49,361 nt of DNA. Source: an uncultured bacterium. Lineage in GTDB: Bacteria > Patescibacteriota > Minisyncoccia > Moranbacterales > GWC2-37-73. Below the pieces are notes generated by a model. That model searched no databases and was not told the origin of the DNA. It saw only the letters and a program-made list of their open reading frames with translations. This document shows, in pieces, positions 1-9,100 of this stretch (its first letter is position 1; every line of letters begins with the position of its first letter). Where the stretch lies: contig CAINNK010000035.1 of the NCBI GenBank assembly GCA_903851135.1, forward strand, positions 1 to 49,361, written 5' to 3'. A program made the position numbers and the translations under genes.

Positions 1-310
1 TACCAGGAATCCAAGTCAGATTGTTCCAGCAAGTGGTGGTGTTACAAGTGAGCGCGGCGCAAGAATTGTCGGCGCAAATCTTGGTGCCTTGAACGGTAGC
101 AATGGAGTTGTTGCAGGTGGTAGTAGTGCAAGTGTTGGCGGTGCAACCGTTGTCACAAGGCTTGGTGCCGGGAGTTGTTGGGTTGATACCATTATCACAA
201 GTGTCAGTGGTGCAAGTGGTTGCAGCACAGCCATTGTCACATGGCTTGGTGCCAGCAACTATTGATATACCATTGTCGCAAGTTTGACCGATACAAGTGG
301 TGTCAGCACA
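1..310 (-). repeat. Tandem ~84-bp repeat coding Cys-rich units
   Basis: About 3.5 units of 27-28 codons lie inside the surface-protein gene. Each unit carries the pattern C-x4-C-x4-C-(D/N)N-x8-GTKxC. The array continues past the left edge, so the copy number is unknown. Confidence 0.8.
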
Positions 311-2239
311 ACCATTGTCTAATTTTGGGGCGCTGCAAGAAGCTTTTGAATTGCCATCATTGCTAGCACAAGTCCAAGTGAAAGAAGTTCCCGCATCAAC
401 AACTGATGAAGCTGCACCATTTTTGCAAAGATTCGAAACTGGCGAATTGCCTTGCGGTGCATTGTTTGCCGTACCACATGTAGGAAGTAATAAATCAAAA
501 GAAAAATTCAAAGGAATGAGACCCAAATCGTAGCTGCCATAAGTACCAACTCCCGCTTGACCCAAAACTTCTACATGATCGTAACTTTTAAAAGGAGAAG
601 GATTTATTGTCTTCGTCGGTATTTGCATTAATTGAGAGAAATATTTAGTACCGCCATATACATGGGACTCTTCAGCGCTAAAATAATCACCAAAATAGAA
701 CATCGATGCACTTGTGCAAGATGTTTCATCTTGAAATGGACACAGATTTAAACTACCATCAACTATCCAACCAGTGCCATGATTGGCACATTCAACAAAT
801 ACAAATGAACCAGTTAAAGAAACTTTTTCTCCAAAAGAGTAAACATATGAACTCGGATGTCCTGTGTTGATATCTACAGTATAAAGACCGTTATCAAAAG
901 TCACCGCCTTCGCCCCTCCCCCTCCCAACAGTCCCCCAGCCACAAAAATCAGAAATAGCAAAGCTTTCACTCCCTTTTTTTTGTCTTTGACTTTCCAAAA
1001 GATACTAGCAATAATTACAATTAACACAATCAGCAGTAGTATCAACATAGCAGTCTTGGAAGCTGAACTGTTTTTGGCAGGCTGAGTCTTTGAACTTTCA
1101 ATCTTCATACTGTCTAGCTGCTTGCCCCCGGCTGAAAGCGCAACACTGGCTTTAGGACTACTGCAATCTTTGAGCGTTGGAATAGTTAGCGTTGAGACAG
1201 CTTTATCCACTGTAACTTCTTGAGAAAATGGTGTGATGCAAGAATTGCCATTAGCATCAGTGATAGACAGGTTGATGGTAGTTTTGGGTAGTTGAGTGCC
1301 TTTGTTTCTAGAGTTTTGGAAACTGTCAGCTGAAGGAGTCCAAAAGAGGGTGGCTAAGATGTTGTCACCTTTAGCATAGGTTTCTTTATCCAGTTGGATG
1401 TTTTGAATGGTAGCGCTTTGACCTTGCAGAACGTAGTGGGCAATAATTTTTTCTGCCAGGGGAAGATTGTTTTGATTAAGTGAGATAACCGCGTCGTAAG
1501 CTTGGGGTTCCGTCGGCTTGGTGATGATAATGGAAAAGTCTTTTTTTTCTTGAGGAGCAAAAGTAATATTTTCCGGAGTTGGATAATTAATATTTACCAG
1601 CGGGCCGTATTGACTGCGACGGAAAGTATTGATAACAGGAGCAATGGTTAGTTGAGCATTGGAACTGTTTTGAGCGTTGCAAGTTAGAGTTAAAGTTTCA
1701 TTTGAAGCCAAATCGACGCCTTGAGCAAGGTTATAGGTTGGTTGCTCATTGTTGATTTTCAGCAGACAAGAATCAGGGGTGATGGTTAGTGAAGTTTGTT
1801 TTTGGGCAAGGTTAACTTTGCCAGCATTGCCAAGACCTAGATCTAGACCATTGGTAGTTTTACTGATAGCCCAAACGTCATATTCTCCATTTAGATAGGT
1901 TGGAATTTGATATTGAATTTCTTTGTGCAAAAGTTGCTTGGGAGTCAGGGTGAGGATTTCTGGAGAGATAAAAGTATCAACCAGGGTTTGTCCTTCCTTG
2001 GTAGTTTTAAGAATTTCAATCCCATATCTAATGTCTGATTGTGGAGTATTGCCTTGGTTTTCTAAATCTAAACCGATAGTAATTGCTTGGGGAGTTTCTT
2101 TCAGGATAGTTGCTCCGGATAAGTTAATGTTAGCCACAATGATAGGCTTAGCATTGGGGTCTGGAACTGTTTGAGCCAGGGTTAGGGCTGGAAACAAAAT
2201 GAGCAAAGCAACTAGCGGGAGAAGATTTTTACTACACAT
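1..2239 (-). CDS. Secreted Cys-rich surface protein, 3' end beyond window
   Basis: An uninterrupted frame of 746 codons runs from an ATG at 2239 off the left edge, so the C-terminus is missing. The N-terminus MCSKNLLPLVALLILFPALT is a signal peptide. Residues about 25-380 look like beta-rich extracellular domains, with phrases such as DLENQGNTPQSDIRYGIEIL that recall CARDB/adhesin-type folds. A strong membrane segment lies near 397-415, followed by basic residues (KVKDKKKG) and then a second hydrophobic stretch (about 425-447) that itself looks like a signal peptide ending before AVTFDNG. The last ~100 residues are 27-28-residue repeats with four Cys each. The internal membrane segment plus signal-like stretch suggests two secreted proteins joined in one frame. 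No Shine-Dalgarno is visible. Function unknown; probably cell-surface attachment. Confidence 0.75.
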   Translation of the reverse strand, partial: MCSKNLLPLVALLILFPALTLAQTVPDPNAKPIIVANINLSGATILKETPQAITIGLDLENQGNTPQSDIRYGIEILKTTKEGQTLVDTFISPEILTLTPKQLLHKEIQYQIPTYLNGEYDVWAISKTTNGLDLGLGNAGKVNLAQKQTSLTITPDSCLLKINNEQPTYNLAQGVDLASNETLTLTCNAQNSSNAQLTIAPVINTFRRSQYGPLVNINYPTPENITFAPQEKKDFSIIITKPTEPQAYDAVISLNQNNLPLAEKIIAHYVLQGQSATIQNIQLDKETYAKGDNILATLFWTPSADSFQNSRNKGTQLPKTTINLSITDANGNSCITPFSQEVTVDKAVSTLTIPTLKDCSSPKASVALSAGGKQLDSMKIESSKTQPAKNSSASKTAMLILLLIVLIVIIASIFWKVKDKKKGVKALLFLIFVAGGLLGGGGAKAVTFDNGLYTVDINTGHPSSYVYSFGEKVSLTGSFVFVECANHGTGWIVDGSLNLCPFQDETSCTSASMFYFGDYFSAEESHVYGGTKYFSQLMQIPTKTINPSPFKSYDHVEVLGQAGVGTYGSYDLGLIPLNFSFDLLLPTCGTANNAPQGNSPVSNLCKNGAASSVVDAGTSFTWTCASNDGNSKASCSAPKLDNGCADTTCIGQTCDNGISIVAGTKPCDNGCAATTCTTDTCDNGINPTTPGTKPCDNGCTANTCTTTTCNNSIATVQGTKICADNSCAALTCNTTTCWNNLTWIPG

Positions 2240-2346
2240 AGTTTTTTGTGTTTGTGTTTTTAGTTAGGTTAAAAGTGTTTTTATTATACCACATAAATGA
2301 AAAAGATCATATAGCAATTCAAAATATTTTTAAAAAGACTTTCAAC

Positions 2347-2376
2347 AAAAAAGACAAGTTTTTTCTTGTCTTTTTT
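2347..2376 (-). terminator. Rho-independent terminator after ftsZ
   Basis: The stem AAAAAAGACAAG / CTTGTCTTTTTT with a T-rich loop lies just after the ftsZ stop. It is symmetric and could act on both strands, but only ftsZ ends here. Confidence 0.75.
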
Positions 2377-2406
2377 GAAATATAAATTGGAAATCAAAAA
2401 TCATTT

Positions 2407-3648
2407 TTATCTTTCCATTTTTCTCCTGATGAAGGCCGGAATTTCCAATTCATCATCTTCCTCAACAGCCTTGGCTTCAACAGCGTGGTTAATGGGACGA
2501 GGTTGAATCTTTTCTTCAATAATCATATCTGGTTTGAGAATTCTTTTTGTAGGGAAAGTTGTTTGCCTAAATTCATCTTCCTCTTTCTTGGTTTCAGTCT
2601 CATTGGTAGTTGCACCATAAACATTTGCAGCAACAACCGGAGCTGAAACAACTGCACTTGCTCGACGCACCAATGGACTATCTTTCATTTTGTCCACATC
2701 AAAGCCTGTGGCAACAACCGTAATAATGATTTCGCCTTTTTTGACTTGATCATCAATAACCGCTCCGAAGATGACCTTAGCATTCGGATCAATACTCTCT
2801 GTAATTATATTTGCAGCTTCATTAATTTCAAGCATTCCCAAATCGCTTGAGCCAGAAATATTAAAGAGCACACCTTTGGCGCCATCAATAGAAATTTCCA
2901 AAAGCGGACTATTGATAGCAGCCTTGGCTGCTTCCGTGGCCCTATTTTCACCTGAGGCGATTCCAATACCCATCAAAGCACTACCACTATCAGCCATAAT
3001 TGCGCGCACATCAGCAAAGTCAACATTAACAATTCCCGGTTTTGTGATCAAATCGGAAATTCCTTGCACGCCTTGTCTGAGCACATCATCAACAATTTTG
3101 AAAGCGTTTATCAACGTAGTCTTGCGATCAATAATAGCCAGCAATTTGTCATTTGGAATTGTAATCAAAGAATCAACTCGATCCTTAAGATTTTGCAAAG
3201 CTTCCTCTCCGATTGAACGACGTTGGGCGCCTTCAAAAGAAAAAGGTTTGGTCACAACCGCCACAGTCAGCGCGCCCAATTCCTTGGCAGTCTCTGCCAC
3301 CACTGGAGCAGCGCCTGAACCTGTGCCACCGCCCAAACCGCAAGTAACAAAAACCATATCAGCGCCTTTAAGCACATCTTGAATTTCGTCTCGATTTTCT
3401 TCTGCTGCTTGTCTACCTATTTCAGGATTCATACCAGCTCCAAGACCCTTGGACAAGTTTTTTCCAATGTGTACTTTTTCACCAGCCTTGGAATGATGTA
3501 GGGCTTGCGCATCAGTATTAATCGCTACAAATTCGACGCCTTTGATTTTAGCATCGATCATCCGACTGATTGCATTGTTTCCCCCACCTCCAACTCCAAC
3601 AACTTTAATTCTAGCAAATGTTTCAATATCAGGTTTGATTTCTGCCAT
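2407..3648 (-). CDS. ftsZ: Cell division protein FtsZ
   Basis: Tubulin-like GTPase that polymerises into the division ring. The 413-residue protein has the N-terminal nucleotide fold ([16 protein letters not shown], residues ~14-29), the tubulin signature [10 protein letters not shown] near residues 103-112, and the T7-loop region with NVDFADVR. A variable acidic linker (~320-395) is followed by a classical C-terminal binding peptide, EIPAFIRRK, which in other bacteria contacts FtsA. That motif matches the presence of ftsA 197 bp upstream on the same strand. Length and motifs are ordinary for the family. A likely promoter lies in the ftsA-ftsZ gap and a terminator follows the gene, so ftsZ can probably be expressed on its own. 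Confidence 0.98.
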   Translation of the reverse strand: MAEIKPDIETFARIKVVGVGGGGNNAISRMIDAKIKGVEFVAINTDAQALHHSKAGEKVHIGKNLSKGLGAGMNPEIGRQAAEENRDEIQDVLKGADMVFVTCGLGGGTGSGAAPVVAETAKELGALTVAVVTKPFSFEGAQRRSIGEEALQNLKDRVDSLITIPNDKLLAIIDRKTTLINAFKIVDDVLRQGVQGISDLITKPGIVNVDFADVRAIMADSGSALMGIGIASGENRATEAAKAAINSPLLEISIDGAKGVLFNISGSSDLGMLEINEAANIITESIDPNAKVIFGAVIDDQVKKGEIIITVVATGFDVDKMKDSPLVRRASAVVSAPVVAANVYGATTNETETKKEEDEFRQTTFPTKRILKPDMIIEEKIQPRPINHAVEAKAVEEDDELEIPAFIRRKMER

Positions 3649-3787
3649 ACTTTTTCAATCTTCAATTAAAAAAAATTATTTTTCTGAAATGACACCCATT
3701 TTGTTTTGATATTTTTGTTTTACTGTTGAAAATGACCAACCAACCAAAGCTGACTTTTTTGAATCTAGCAAATTTCTTAGTACTTAA

Positions 3788-3816
3788 ATCTATCACATTT
3801 ATAAATCCCGTGTCAA
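3788..3816 (-). promoter_or_regulatory. Possible sigma-70 promoter for ftsZ
   Basis: On the minus strand TTGACA (3811-3816) is followed 17 bp later by ATAGAT (3788-3793). The -35 is perfect and the -10 is weak. It lies between ftsA and ftsZ, pointing at ftsZ. Confidence 0.4.
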
Positions 3817-3845
3817 GCACGTTTTTCTCACTCCCCATGCTAGTT

Positions 3846-5111
3846 TTAAGGCAAAAATTTCTTAAACAAACCTTTGATTTTTTCCACCGTACCTTCAGTT
3901 GAACCAGAAAAAACCTCAAAAGCTTTGATTTTGCTCAAGCCAAAGCCGTCTTTTTTCTCTTCGGTTTGATACTGTCCCCATAAAACCAAGCCCGCAACTG
4001 TCGCAAAAGAAGGATCATCAACCTTATCCAGAATACCGCCCAGGCCAGCAGGAAAACCAATTTGGATTGGCAAGCCCAGAACATCTTTAGCAAGTTCAGC
4101 AATCCGCGTCATCTTTGCTCCCCCACCAACCAAAACCGCCCCAGAAGGAAGCAGGCCTGATTTACCGATTAATTTTAATTCCTTTTGAACCAGCGCAAAA
4201 ATTTCTTCTAGCCTAGCTTCGATAATTTCCGCCACATGGTGCCTTGAAATGACACCTTCCTCTCTTGAATCTATCTGCGCAAGATCTATGCCATCATTTT
4301 TATCCACATCACTAGCCAAAGCACTACCATATTCAAGTTTGATTCGTTCGGCAACTTCCACTGAGGTTCGAAGTCCAATAGCTATGTCATTAGTAACGTG
4401 TCCGGCACCGACAGGCAAAATGGTTGAGTGCAACAATTCGCCTTCTTCATACACTGCAAGTGAGGTTGTTCCACCACCGATGTTTATCAAAACAACCCCA
4501 AGTTCTTTCTGCTTTTTGGTTAAAATTGATTTTGCAGCCGCCAATGGTTCCAAAACCAAATCATCAATTTCAATTCCAGCCTGATATGCAGCCTTGCTGA
4601 TATTTTTCACTTGAGAACTGGAGCTTTCAATCACTAACGCATCCACCTCCAACCTAACACCTTTCATCCCCAATGGGTCTTTAATGTTATCTTGATCATC
4701 AAGTCGATATTTTCTGGCGATAACGTGCACGATTTCTTTATTAGCTGGAAGTTGAATCATCTGAGATTCCCCAATGACTCTGTTGATATCATCTTCTGAA
4801 ACTTCCCCATCTGCCCTCCCAATTGCAATCACGCCTTTTGAATTAGCAAACTCAATTTCTGAGCCACCAATATTAAAAATTGCATGCTTGACTGGAAAAC
4901 CAGACATTCTCTCCGCACCCTCAACAGCTTCGCCAACAATTTTAGCAATATCCTCCACGTCAATAATCACCCCGCGCCTGATTCCAACCGAAGCAACGGA
5001 ATTAACTCCAATCACGCGAAGATTTTCTTCGCCCTTAACTTGCTGTGCTACAATTGTCCGAATATTTGAAGAGCCAATATCAATACCAGCTATAATGAAA
5101 TCTTTAGACAT
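3846..5111 (-). CDS. ftsA: Cell division protein FtsA
   Basis: Actin-like ATPase that tethers FtsZ to the membrane. The protein opens with the phosphate-1 motif IAGIDIGSSNIRTIVAQQ and contains the SHS2 insertion typical of FtsA. The later actin-fold motifs are INIGGGTTSLAVYEEGEL (phosphate 2) and VLVGGGAKMTRIAEL (adenosine motif). The C-terminus FSGSTEGTVEKIKGLFKKFL ends in a basic amphipathic helix, the expected membrane anchor. I place the start at the ATG at 5111 (MSKDFI); a TTG three codons upstream is also in frame but less likely. ftsZ follows on the same strand, the usual order. Confidence 0.96.
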   Translation of the reverse strand: MSKDFIIAGIDIGSSNIRTIVAQQVKGEENLRVIGVNSVASVGIRRGVIIDVEDIAKIVGEAVEGAERMSGFPVKHAIFNIGGSEIEFANSKGVIAIGRADGEVSEDDINRVIGESQMIQLPANKEIVHVIARKYRLDDQDNIKDPLGMKGVRLEVDALVIESSSSQVKNISKAAYQAGIEIDDLVLEPLAAAKSILTKKQKELGVVLINIGGGTTSLAVYEEGELLHSTILPVGAGHVTNDIAIGLRTSVEVAERIKLEYGSALASDVDKNDGIDLAQIDSREEGVISRHHVAEIIEARLEEIFALVQKELKLIGKSGLLPSGAVLVGGGAKMTRIAELAKDVLGLPIQIGFPAGLGGILDKVDDPSFATVAGLVLWGQYQTEEKKDGFGLSKIKAFEVFSGSTEGTVEKIKGLFKKFLP

Positions 5112-5384
5112 AGTTTGCAAAAGAAATGAATGGGAATTCTCCGATTAATCCTCTATTTTTAATTTTTTTATTATTTTACCAAGCAAGAATAAGTTCGAGA
5201 TAAGCCAAACACCAACCCGAAAAGCTTTGGAGTATCAAAGCGAGAAAAAACGATGCAGTAAAGAGTTTAATACTCTTTTATTTTTATTTAAAAAACAGCC
5301 TAAACCAAAACTCGGCAACACTTCTGCCACTTGGTCAATTATATATGAAATTGTGTTTTATCGCAAAAACCAAAATTCTATTCA
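5112..5384. other. Gene-free spacer dgkA-ftsA with small hairpins
   Basis: There is no credible ORF. Two short hairpins are visible: AAGCTTTG-gagtat-CAAAGC near 5220-5239 and AAAGAGT-ttaat-ACTCTTT near 5257-5280 followed by T-rich sequence. No clear promoter for ftsA was found. Confidence 0.5.
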
Positions 5385-5771
5385 CTAAAAAGTTTTCAAA
5401 ACTTCAATTAATTCTCTGAAATAAGGATAAAAAATGATAATTCCCACAACTACCGCCACTACTGATGAAATCAAAACAGCTCCAGCCATCAAGTCCTTAA
5501 TCAGATGAGCATAAGGATGAATGCGCGGCTTCAAAATGTCTACCACTCTTTCAAGCACAGTGTTTATCAATTCTGCTATCAACACCCACATAATCATCAA
5601 AATCAAAACAATAGCTTCCCAGCTCTTTACTCTAAAAATGAAAATAAAAGAAATCACTAAAATGGCCACCACAATTTCAATGCGAAAATTCTTCTCGTGA
5701 GCCAGCGCATATGAAAGTCCATCAATGGCATGCCCTAAACTTTTTAAAAATTTTTTTATTTCATTTTTCAT
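5385..5771 (-). CDS. dgkA: Diacylglycerol/undecaprenol kinase (DgkA family)
   Basis: Small integral membrane kinase that phosphorylates diacylglycerol or, in Gram-positive-like lineages, undecaprenol, feeding cell-wall lipid carrier recycling. Three membrane segments are visible (residues ~30-50, ~54-75, ~95-120). The family signature ELINTVLERVVD followed by HLIKDLMAGAVL contains the conserved acidic residues and the Asn. At about 128 residues the length is standard. I start at the ATG at 5771 (MKNEIKK); upstream in-frame TTG codons are possible but less natural. It follows ybeY on the same strand by about 110 bp. The preferred lipid substrate cannot be read from sequence. Confidence 0.92.
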   Translation of the reverse strand: MKNEIKKFLKSLGHAIDGLSYALAHEKNFRIEIVVAILVISFIFIFRVKSWEAIVLILMIMWVLIAELINTVLERVVDILKPRIHPYAHLIKDLMAGAVLISSVVAVVVGIIIFYPYFRELIEVLKTF

Positions 5772-5879
5772 ATTGAGCAACAAAACCCAATAGCCAGCAG
5801 CTAATTCGATTTCATTTTTTAAATTTGAGCAAATTGCAATTTTTATTAACTAGCAAGTAATCATCATGAGAAAACTTTT

Positions 5880-6347
5880 TTATTTTTTGTCAGCAAGTTC
5901 AGCTGCCACCATTCGCTGCAAAGCAAACATTTTCTTTCCATGAGAAAATCCCAACAAATGTAGTATACCATGGGAGATAATATGGGTCATGGCATATTCA
6001 AAAATTTCCCCATCTTCCAGGGCATTTTTCTTGACATAAGCAGGACAAAGAATCAACTCACCCAGAAAAGTTTCACTTCCTTGCGTTTTTAAATTTTTCA
6101 AAAGTAAAGCTTGCTTTCCCTCATATTCAGCAAAAGAAAGCACGTCAGTGACAGCGTTCTTCTTGCGATACTCCTTGTTTAAAGTTTTGATTTCCTCTTC
6201 GCTCACCAAGGCCAAGCTAAGCTCGAATTTTTCTCCCTCAAAAGATTCACGCAATGCCAAATAAACTGTTTTTTCAAAAACAGTTTTAATTTTTTTCTTG
6301 GAGATTTTTTCTTTGGTTTTGTTGTTTATTTCAACGACGTACTTCAT
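5880..6347 (-). CDS. ybeY: Endoribonuclease YbeY (rRNA maturation)
   Basis: Metal-dependent single-strand endoribonuclease acting in 16S rRNA 3' maturation and ribosome quality control. The defining zinc motif is present as SHGILHLLGFSH (three His, residues ~128-139), preceded by the family's EELILCPAYV-type strand (here GELILCPAYV) and NKEYRKKNAVTDVLSF, the typical N-R-x-T-D-V-L-S-F region. The length of 155 is standard. Its start lies 12 bp after the stop of the yqeY-like gene, so the two are probably co-transcribed. Confidence 0.96.
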   Translation of the reverse strand: MKYVVEINNKTKEKISKKKIKTVFEKTVYLALRESFEGEKFELSLALVSEEEIKTLNKEYRKKNAVTDVLSFAEYEGKQALLLKNLKTQGSETFLGELILCPAYVKKNALEDGEIFEYAMTHIISHGILHLLGFSHGKKMFALQRMVAAELADKK

Positions 6348-6358
6348 GGAATATTGTT

Positions 6359-6814
6359 TTATTTCTCAAGCTGGCTTTTCACAATTTCGCGCACAAGATT
6401 GCCATCGGCTTTGCTCTTGAGGCGAGCCATAACTTGACCCATGATTTTTCCGAGGTCGGCCGAGGTTGGATTTTCGCTAGTGGCCAAAATTTCAGCCACC
6501 ACCACTTCAATTTCAGCTTGCGAAAGTTGCGCCGGCAAATATGGCATAATTATTTCAAGTTCTGCTTTTTCACTTTCAGCTAAATCTGGACGACCGCCTG
6601 CTTCAAACTGTCGAACAGAGTCCTGACGTTGTTTGACGGCGCGTCCAAGCACTTCCAAAACTTCTTCATCAGAAAGTCCTTCTTCGCGTTTCTTTTTTTC
6701 TATTTCACTGTTTTTAATAGCACTATCAACCAAACGCAAAGTGTCTCGACGAAGAGCATCGCCCGCTTTCATTGCCTCTTTAAGATCTGAAGTAATTTTT
6801 TCTTTTAGGGTCAT
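6359..6814 (-). CDS. yqeY: GatB/YqeY domain protein
   Basis: A 151-residue helical protein of the YqeY family, which resembles the C-terminal tRNA-binding domain of the amidotransferase subunit GatB. The opening TLKEKITSDLKEAMKAGD, then LRLVDSAIKNSEIEKKK and PYLPAQLSQAEIE, and the final GKIMGQVMARLKSKADG are the family's typical blocks. Proposed to act on or bind tRNA; the exact function is not established. It sits between rpsU and ybeY on the same strand, a translation-linked neighbourhood and a common pairing (rpsU-yqeY) in many bacteria. Confidence 0.95.
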   Translation of the reverse strand: MTLKEKITSDLKEAMKAGDALRRDTLRLVDSAIKNSEIEKKKREEGLSDEEVLEVLGRAVKQRQDSVRQFEAGGRPDLAESEKAELEIIMPYLPAQLSQAEIEVVVAEILATSENPTSADLGKIMGQVMARLKSKADGNLVREIVKSQLEK

Positions 6815-6825
6815 ATTTTTTATTA

Positions 6826-6858
6826 CGGATTAACACGGATTATTCGACGGATGATTAT
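6826..6858. repeat. Word repeat ACGGATTA upstream of yqeY
   Basis: Three near copies of (A)CGGATTA/ACGGATGA occur in about 33 bp. The same CACGGAT word recurs near 37880-37985 and, as an in-frame insert, inside atpD near 35330-35388. Confidence 0.6.
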
Positions 6859-6907
6859 AGTACATAAAATAATCAAGTAACCTAAAATTTAATTTATTTT
6901 TTATTAA

Positions 6908-7015
6908 GCTAGCATACTTTTTCTTTTTTCGCTTGAAAGTGGTTTACTTTGGTGTCAAAAAATTCCAAGAGCTAAAAAACACTTTCACTGGGATAAAAAG
7001 AAAAATGTATGCGAG
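6908..7015. repeat. MITE-like inverted repeat, about 108 bp
   Basis: The ends pair as GCTAGCATACTTTTTCTTTT and the complement of AAAAAGAAAAATGTATGCGAGC. Inner arms GAAAGTG and CACTTTC also pair. It lies in the rpsU-yqeY gap. I found no second copy in this window, so mobility is a guess from structure. Confidence 0.5.
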
Positions 7016-7101
7016 CGAAATATAATTTTAAAGTAAAGGATTACAAAAATACCTAGCCATTAAGCATCCGTCCTAAATCAATGCAAATCAATTGAATAGG
7101 T

Positions 7102-7350
7102 TTACATTTTTCGTTTGATGTTTTTCAAAGCTTCGTCATCGAACTTGCCAAGTTTTTTAAGCTTATCAATTTCTTTGCGAATTTTTACTTTATAGAGTGC
7201 TTCGTCGCGTTTTTCAGTTTTACTTTTTTCATCCTTCAAAAATCGCGTTCGGCGAGCACGAACAAGCACGCCGCTTTGTTGCATCTTGCGTGAAAATCGT
7301 CTCATCAGACTTTCTGTTGTTTCCTTTTCTTTTTTTCTTACTTCAATCAT
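7102..7350 (-). CDS. rpsU: 30S ribosomal protein bS21
   Basis: An 82-residue, strongly basic protein. The N-terminus MIEVRKKEKETTESLMRRFSR followed by SGVLVRARRTRFLKDEKSK fits the bS21 pattern (VRxxEs...LRRFKR...GxLxExRRRxxFEKPS). The tail is longer than in Escherichia coli (70 residues) and lysine-rich. bS21 sits near the anti-Shine-Dalgarno region of the small subunit and helps initiation. yqeY follows on the same strand. Confident because of the motif and the rpsU-yqeY neighbourhood. Confidence 0.93.
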   Translation of the reverse strand: MIEVRKKEKETTESLMRRFSRKMQQSGVLVRARRTRFLKDEKSKTEKRDEALYKVKIRKEIDKLKKLGKFDDEALKNIKRKM

Positions 7351-7532
7351 GAAAAACCTCCTTTCTCAAATTTTATCAAAATCTATGATTTTGTCTTTTA
7401 ATTAATTTTGAAATACCAATTGAGCATATCTCTTCTTTTTCTCACTAAGATACAAAGAAAAAACCTACCCAAACAAAATATTCCAACTTCCATTGAACTA
7501 GTTTACTATACAGCCAATTTCAAATAAGTCAA

Positions 7533-8990
7533 TTACTCGCCCTCACCTTGAGCTTTCAACTCATCACTATGCGAAACAACCACGTTGTTTTTCAGGATTT
7601 TTTTGACAGCATTAACCAATTTTTCATTAGTCACAGTTTCCTGTGTGCCACTGGTCATATCCTTGATAATCACAGTTTCATCCAGAGCTTCTTTTTGCCC
7701 AATAATCAAAGTGATTTCAACTCCAATACGGTCAGCGACTCGCAATTGGGATTTCAAGCTTCCTCGTCCAAAACTTTCCGCCACCAAAATTCCATTTTTC
7801 TGCAATTCCGCAAAAATTCGCAAACTTTTTTTCTTGGCCAAATCTCCCAGCTGAGCCAGAAAAACTCTTGGCTTTGGTCCATTGTATGATTTTGCGTGTA
7901 CTCTTTTCATTTCCGCCACTAATCTATCCAGACCTAATCCAAATCCAATGGCTGGAGTGTGCTCTCCACCTAATTGCTCAATGAGATAATCATAACGCCC
8001 GCCGCCTCCAAGTGAGTGTTTTTTGCCCTCTTCGTCACTAGACCAAATCTCAAAAACGGTTTTCGTGTAATAACTCAAACCTCGCACCAAACGAGGATTA
8101 ATAACGTACGGCAAATCAAGCTCATCCAAATATTCCAAAATATTCTTGAAATGCACTCGACATTCCGGACAAAGCCTATCAACCGATTGTGGCGCCATTT
8201 CAGCTACTTGAATGCATTTATCTTCCTTGCAATCCAAGATTCTCAGTGGGTTTGTCTCCAATCTTCGCTTGCAATTCAGGCACAACTTTTGCTTCTTCGA
8301 TTCGAAATAGGCCACCAAAAGATCTTGATATTCCTTGCGACATTTTGGACAACCAAGTGAATTTATTTGAAACTGAACATTTTTAATACCAAGACTTACC
8401 ACCACCCGATGCGCCAATTGAATAAGTTGAGCATCTAAGATCGGGTCCTGTTCGCCAAAAGCATCAAAATTTGCTTGAAAATGTTCGCGATAGCGACCTT
8501 CCTGCGGTCGATCATAACGATAAACCGGACCAGTCGAGAAAAGTTTGACCGGCTTAGAAAGCACGTTCATGCCGTGTTGAATGTAAGCGCGAGCAATACC
8601 AGCCGTCATCTCTGGTCGCAATGAAACTTTGTCTCCACCTTTAGTATTGAAAACATACATTTCTTTATCCACAATGTCCGTTCCATCGCCAATCGAACGC
8701 ACAAACAAATTAGCATATTCAACCGCTGGTGTGTCTATCCGTTGAAAACCATATTCCAAAGCCATTCGAGAGATAACCCTACGAATCTGATCCCAGTATG
8801 GCTGCTCACCAGGCAAAAGATCTCTCATTCCACGCGGAGGTTGCATCAAAATTTCTTCCACTACTTGCGGTTTGGCCTTTTCTTTGCCTTTTGGTTTGAC
8901 AACCTTGATCGTTTTTTTTGCAGCAATTGTCTTTTTTTCAATTTTTTTCACAATTTTCTTCTTTATAATCTTAGCTTTTGCTTTAGCCAT
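7533..8990 (-). CDS. hisS: Histidine-tRNA ligase
   Basis: Class II aminoacyl-tRNA synthetase charging tRNA-His. The catalytic core begins at PPRGMRDLLPGEQPYW; motif 2 lies in VYRYDRPQEGRYREHFQANFD, the histidine-binding loop in LVRGLSYYTKTVFEIW, and motif 3 in AIGFGLGLDRL. An insertion has several CxxC pairs (GCPKCR, LCLNCK, DCKEDKC, LCPECR), probably binding zinc. The C-terminal anticodon domain starts near PRVFLAQLGD. A lysine-rich N-terminal extension of about 48 residues precedes the core and is unusual; it may bind RNA non-specifically. The total of 485 is longer than the typical ~425 because of that extension and the tail. Confidence 0.97.
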   Translation of the reverse strand: MAKAKAKIIKKKIVKKIEKKTIAAKKTIKVVKPKGKEKAKPQVVEEILMQPPRGMRDLLPGEQPYWDQIRRVISRMALEYGFQRIDTPAVEYANLFVRSIGDGTDIVDKEMYVFNTKGGDKVSLRPEMTAGIARAYIQHGMNVLSKPVKLFSTGPVYRYDRPQEGRYREHFQANFDAFGEQDPILDAQLIQLAHRVVVSLGIKNVQFQINSLGCPKCRKEYQDLLVAYFESKKQKLCLNCKRRLETNPLRILDCKEDKCIQVAEMAPQSVDRLCPECRVHFKNILEYLDELDLPYVINPRLVRGLSYYTKTVFEIWSSDEEGKKHSLGGGGRYDYLIEQLGGEHTPAIGFGLGLDRLVAEMKRVHAKSYNGPKPRVFLAQLGDLAKKKSLRIFAELQKNGILVAESFGRGSLKSQLRVADRIGVEITLIIGQKEALDETVIIKDMTSGTQETVTNEKLVNAVKKILKNNVVVSHSDELKAQGEGE

Positions 8991-9012
8991 ACAATTAAAT
9001 TATTTTATAAAC

Positions 9013-9095
9013 TTAATTTTAGTTCACAGTTATTGGTTCACAGTTCATAATTTCAATTTTATTTACAGACTGCGAACTGCGCACTAAGAACTAAA
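9013..9095. repeat. Iterated word array (GTTCACAGTT type)
   Basis: Between lepB and hisS, AGTTCACAGTTATTGGTTCA is followed by an imperfect inverted counterpart containing ACAGACTGCGAACTGCG. The same word occurs around the four-helix-bundle gene at 41.0-41.46 kb. Confidence 0.6.
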
Positions 9096-9100
9096 GACTA

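Noticed and set aside
2771-3382. 203-codon plus-strand frame opposite ftsZ
   Set aside because: It is the antisense shadow of a highly conserved gene; no ribosome site and no family resemblance.
3662-3919. 85-codon frame between ftsA and ftsZ
   Set aside because: Overlaps the ftsA 3' end in another frame and has no ribosome site; the spacer better explains as promoter region.
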